DNA from: CAJXMH01 sp964001305
GTDB taxonomy: Bacteria; Bacteroidota; Bacteroidia; Flavobacteriales_E; Vicingaceae
Reading direction: 5' to 3'
Assembly (NCBI GenBank): GCA_964001305.1
Contig: CAXFAI010000023.1
Location: 1-64,000, forward strand
Length of the DNA: 64,000 bases
Each line of letters starts with the position of its first letter. The stretch's first letter is position 1. Made by a program: the position numbers and the translations under genes. The notes beneath the pieces are model-generated. The model did not search any database. It saw nothing but the letters and a program-made list of their open reading frames with translations, and was not told where the DNA came from. Positions 62,537 through 64,000 of this stretch are shown here, piece after piece.

Positions 62537-64000
62537 TTAATTCTCGCTTGACTCATTATCAAACTCTTTGCCATTTTCTTCAGAACCGCTATCAGCTTGA
62601 TTTTCATTATTCAATTCATCCATCATTGCTTCTTCATCTTCATCGACTTCTACTTTTGCAACAGCAGCTATTGAATCATTTTTCTTTAAGTTAATCAGTC
62701 GAACACCTTGTGTTGCTCTACCCATTACTCTTAAATCAGCGGTTGCAATTCGAATAATTACGCCAGAACGATTAATTATCATCAAATCATTACTATCTGT
62801 AACACTCTTAATCGCAATTAAGCTTCCAGTTTTATCAGTAACGTTTAAGGTTTTCACCCCTTTACCACCTCTATTTGTAACACGGTAGATTTCTGAGTTA
62901 TCTTCTGGGTCATTGATAAATGATCGTTTGCCATATCCTTTTTCTGAAACAACTAGTACGGTTTCTTCTTGCGAATCTCTTATGGTAATCATTCCAACTA
63001 CCTCATCATTCTCATCATCAAGCTTAATACCTCTTACTCCCGAAGCATTTCTACCCATTGGCCTTACAGCTTGTTCATTAAATCGAATGGCTCTACCACT
63101 TTTCACCGCTAACATCAATTCATCTGTTCCATTGGTCAATTTTGCTTCTAATAGCATATCACCTTCTCGAACAGTAATGGCATTAATACCATTAGAACGA
63201 GGTCTTGAATAAGCTTCTAAACTTGTTTTCTTAATAGTACCATTTTTCGTTGCCATCACAATGAAGTTATTGTTGATGTATTCCTCATCAGTTAAGTCTT
63301 TTACACAGATGTATGCTTTCACATTATCATCTGGTTCAATACTAATTAGGTTTTGAATGGCTCTACCTTTAGCCGATTTGGTGCCTTCAGGAACTTCAAA
63401 TACGCGCATCCAGAAACACTTTCCTTTTTCTGTAAACACCAAAAGGTAATTGTGTGTAGTGGCAACAAACAAGTGCTCTAAAAAGTCTTCATCTCTTGTA
63501 GAGCTTCCTCTAGAACCAGTTCCACCTCTATTTTGTCTTCGATACTCGGAAAGTTGAGTTCGTTTTATATAACCTAAATGAGAAATTGTAACTACAACTT
63601 CTTCATCAGGAATCATATCTTCAATACTAAAATCTTCAGCTGAATATTCTATAACTGAGCGTCTTTCATCGCCGTACTTTTCTTTGATTTCTATCAATTC
63701 TTCTTTGATGATTTCCATTCGCTTATCCTCATTAGCAAGAATAAACTCCAAGTCCTCAATCAATTTCATTAATTCGGCATACTCTTCTTTTAACTTATCT
63801 CTTTCAAGTCCTGTTAATTTTTGCAATCTTAAATCTAGAATTGCTTTTGCTTGAATCTCCGAAAGCTCAAATCGCTGCATTAATCCATTTCTAGCATCTT
63901 CAGGAGTTCTACTAGCACGAATCATTTCAATTACTTCATCCAAATTATCAATGGCAATGATTAAGCCTTCAATTATATGAGCTTTATCTCTCGCCTTTCT
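62537..64000 (-). CDS. gyrA: DNA gyrase subunit A, C-terminal part (5' end outside window)
   Basis: The frame is open to the window edge, giving 487 residues plus stop; the N-terminal breakage-reunion part lies outside. Visible are the end of the coiled coil (ARDKAHIIEGLIIAIDNLDE; LSEIQAKAILDLRLQKLTGL) and the C-terminal pinwheel that wraps DNA. The GyrA box reads QNRGGTG here in place of the usual Q-R-R-G-G-K/R-G, and blades such as GRAIQNLISIEPDD and SGVRGIKLDDENDEVVGMIT follow. The tail is acidic (Asp/Glu/Asn-rich), as in many GyrA proteins. It introduces negative supercoils with GyrB. Confidence 0.95.
   Translation of the reverse strand, partial: RKARDKAHIIEGLIIAIDNLDEVIEMIRASRTPEDARNGLMQRFELSEIQAKAILDLRLQKLTGLERDKLKEEYAELMKLIEDLEFILANEDKRMEIIKEELIEIKEKYGDERRSVIEYSAEDFSIEDMIPDEEVVVTISHLGYIKRTQLSEYRRQNRGGTGSRGSSTRDEDFLEHLFVATTHNYLLVFTEKGKCFWMRVFEVPEGTKSAKGRAIQNLISIEPDDNVKAYICVKDLTDEEYINNNFIVMATKNGTIKKTSLEAYSRPRSNGINAITVREGDMLLEAKLTNGTDELMLAVKSGRAIRFNEQAVRPMGRNASGVRGIKLDDENDEVVGMITIRDSQEETVLVVSEKGYGKRSFINDPEDNSEIYRVTNRGGKGVKTLNVTDKTGSLIAIKSVTDSNDLMIINRSGVIIRIATADLRVMGRATQGVRLINLKKNDSIAAVAKVEVDEDEEAMMDELNNENQADSGSEENGKEFDNESSEN

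Overview
The window is AT-rich chromosomal DNA from a Bacteroidota bacterium, most likely of the Flavobacteriales. Several features point there: five proteins end in type IX secretion (T9SS) sorting domains; several genes are preceded by a TAnnTTTG -7 promoter box; there are several Bacteroidota-typical families (DUF5916, DUF5686, DUF3667, DUF6155, a TPR/coiled-coil/HTH regulator, a CzcA-TolC fusion, a BtuG-like propeller); and gyrA resembles other members of that phylum. I see no rRNA, tRNA, CRISPR array or intact insertion sequence.

Layout. 1-1.85 kb: decayed accessory DNA, with the 3' part of a gene resembling the end of a reverse transcriptase, a small broken fragment, a YD-repeat-like secreted protein and the tail of an XRE-type regulator. 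2-8.5 kb: a cytochrome c lipoprotein, a small phosphatase-like protein, a LamG T9SS protein and a TPR-HTH regulator. 8.5-14.5 kb: a heavy-metal RND efflux operon (His-rich small protein, CzcA fused to TolC, CzcB). 14.5-25.8 kb: housekeeping and envelope genes (S4 protein, DEAD-box helicase, phospholipase A, SF2 helicase, release factor 3, hydrolase). 25.9-28.4 kb: a thioredoxin-like protein, a SCO protein and two tiny lipoproteins in one tight operon.

28.4-44.1 kb is the richest part. A cobalamin riboswitch (about 43.91-44.08 kb, minus strand) heads six tightly packed genes: a T9SS beta-propeller, a T9SS surface protein, a BtuB-type TonB receptor, a BtuG-like lipoprotein, a BtuF-like binding protein and a Dph6-like ATP pyrophosphatase. 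Next on the same strand come a 1884-residue protein with 21 degenerate ~57-residue repeats and then an ABC importer (binding protein, FecCD permease, ATPase). Together these can capture a corrinoid at the surface and carry it across both membranes.

44.1-60.7 kb: a SUI1/eIF1-like protein, TIGR02757, an acyltransferase, a Nudix hydrolase, S1/P1 nuclease, a thioesterase, surface proteins, a LysE exporter, an ABC-F ATPase, and an ECF sigma factor with its membrane partner. 60.7-61.2 kb holds no protein gene but two tandem minus-strand structured RNAs. They share a conserved core, their closing stems differ by compensatory changes, and each ends in its own terminator; this is the best candidate for something undescribed. 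61.2-64 kb: a TPR protein and the 3' part of gyrA, which runs off the window.
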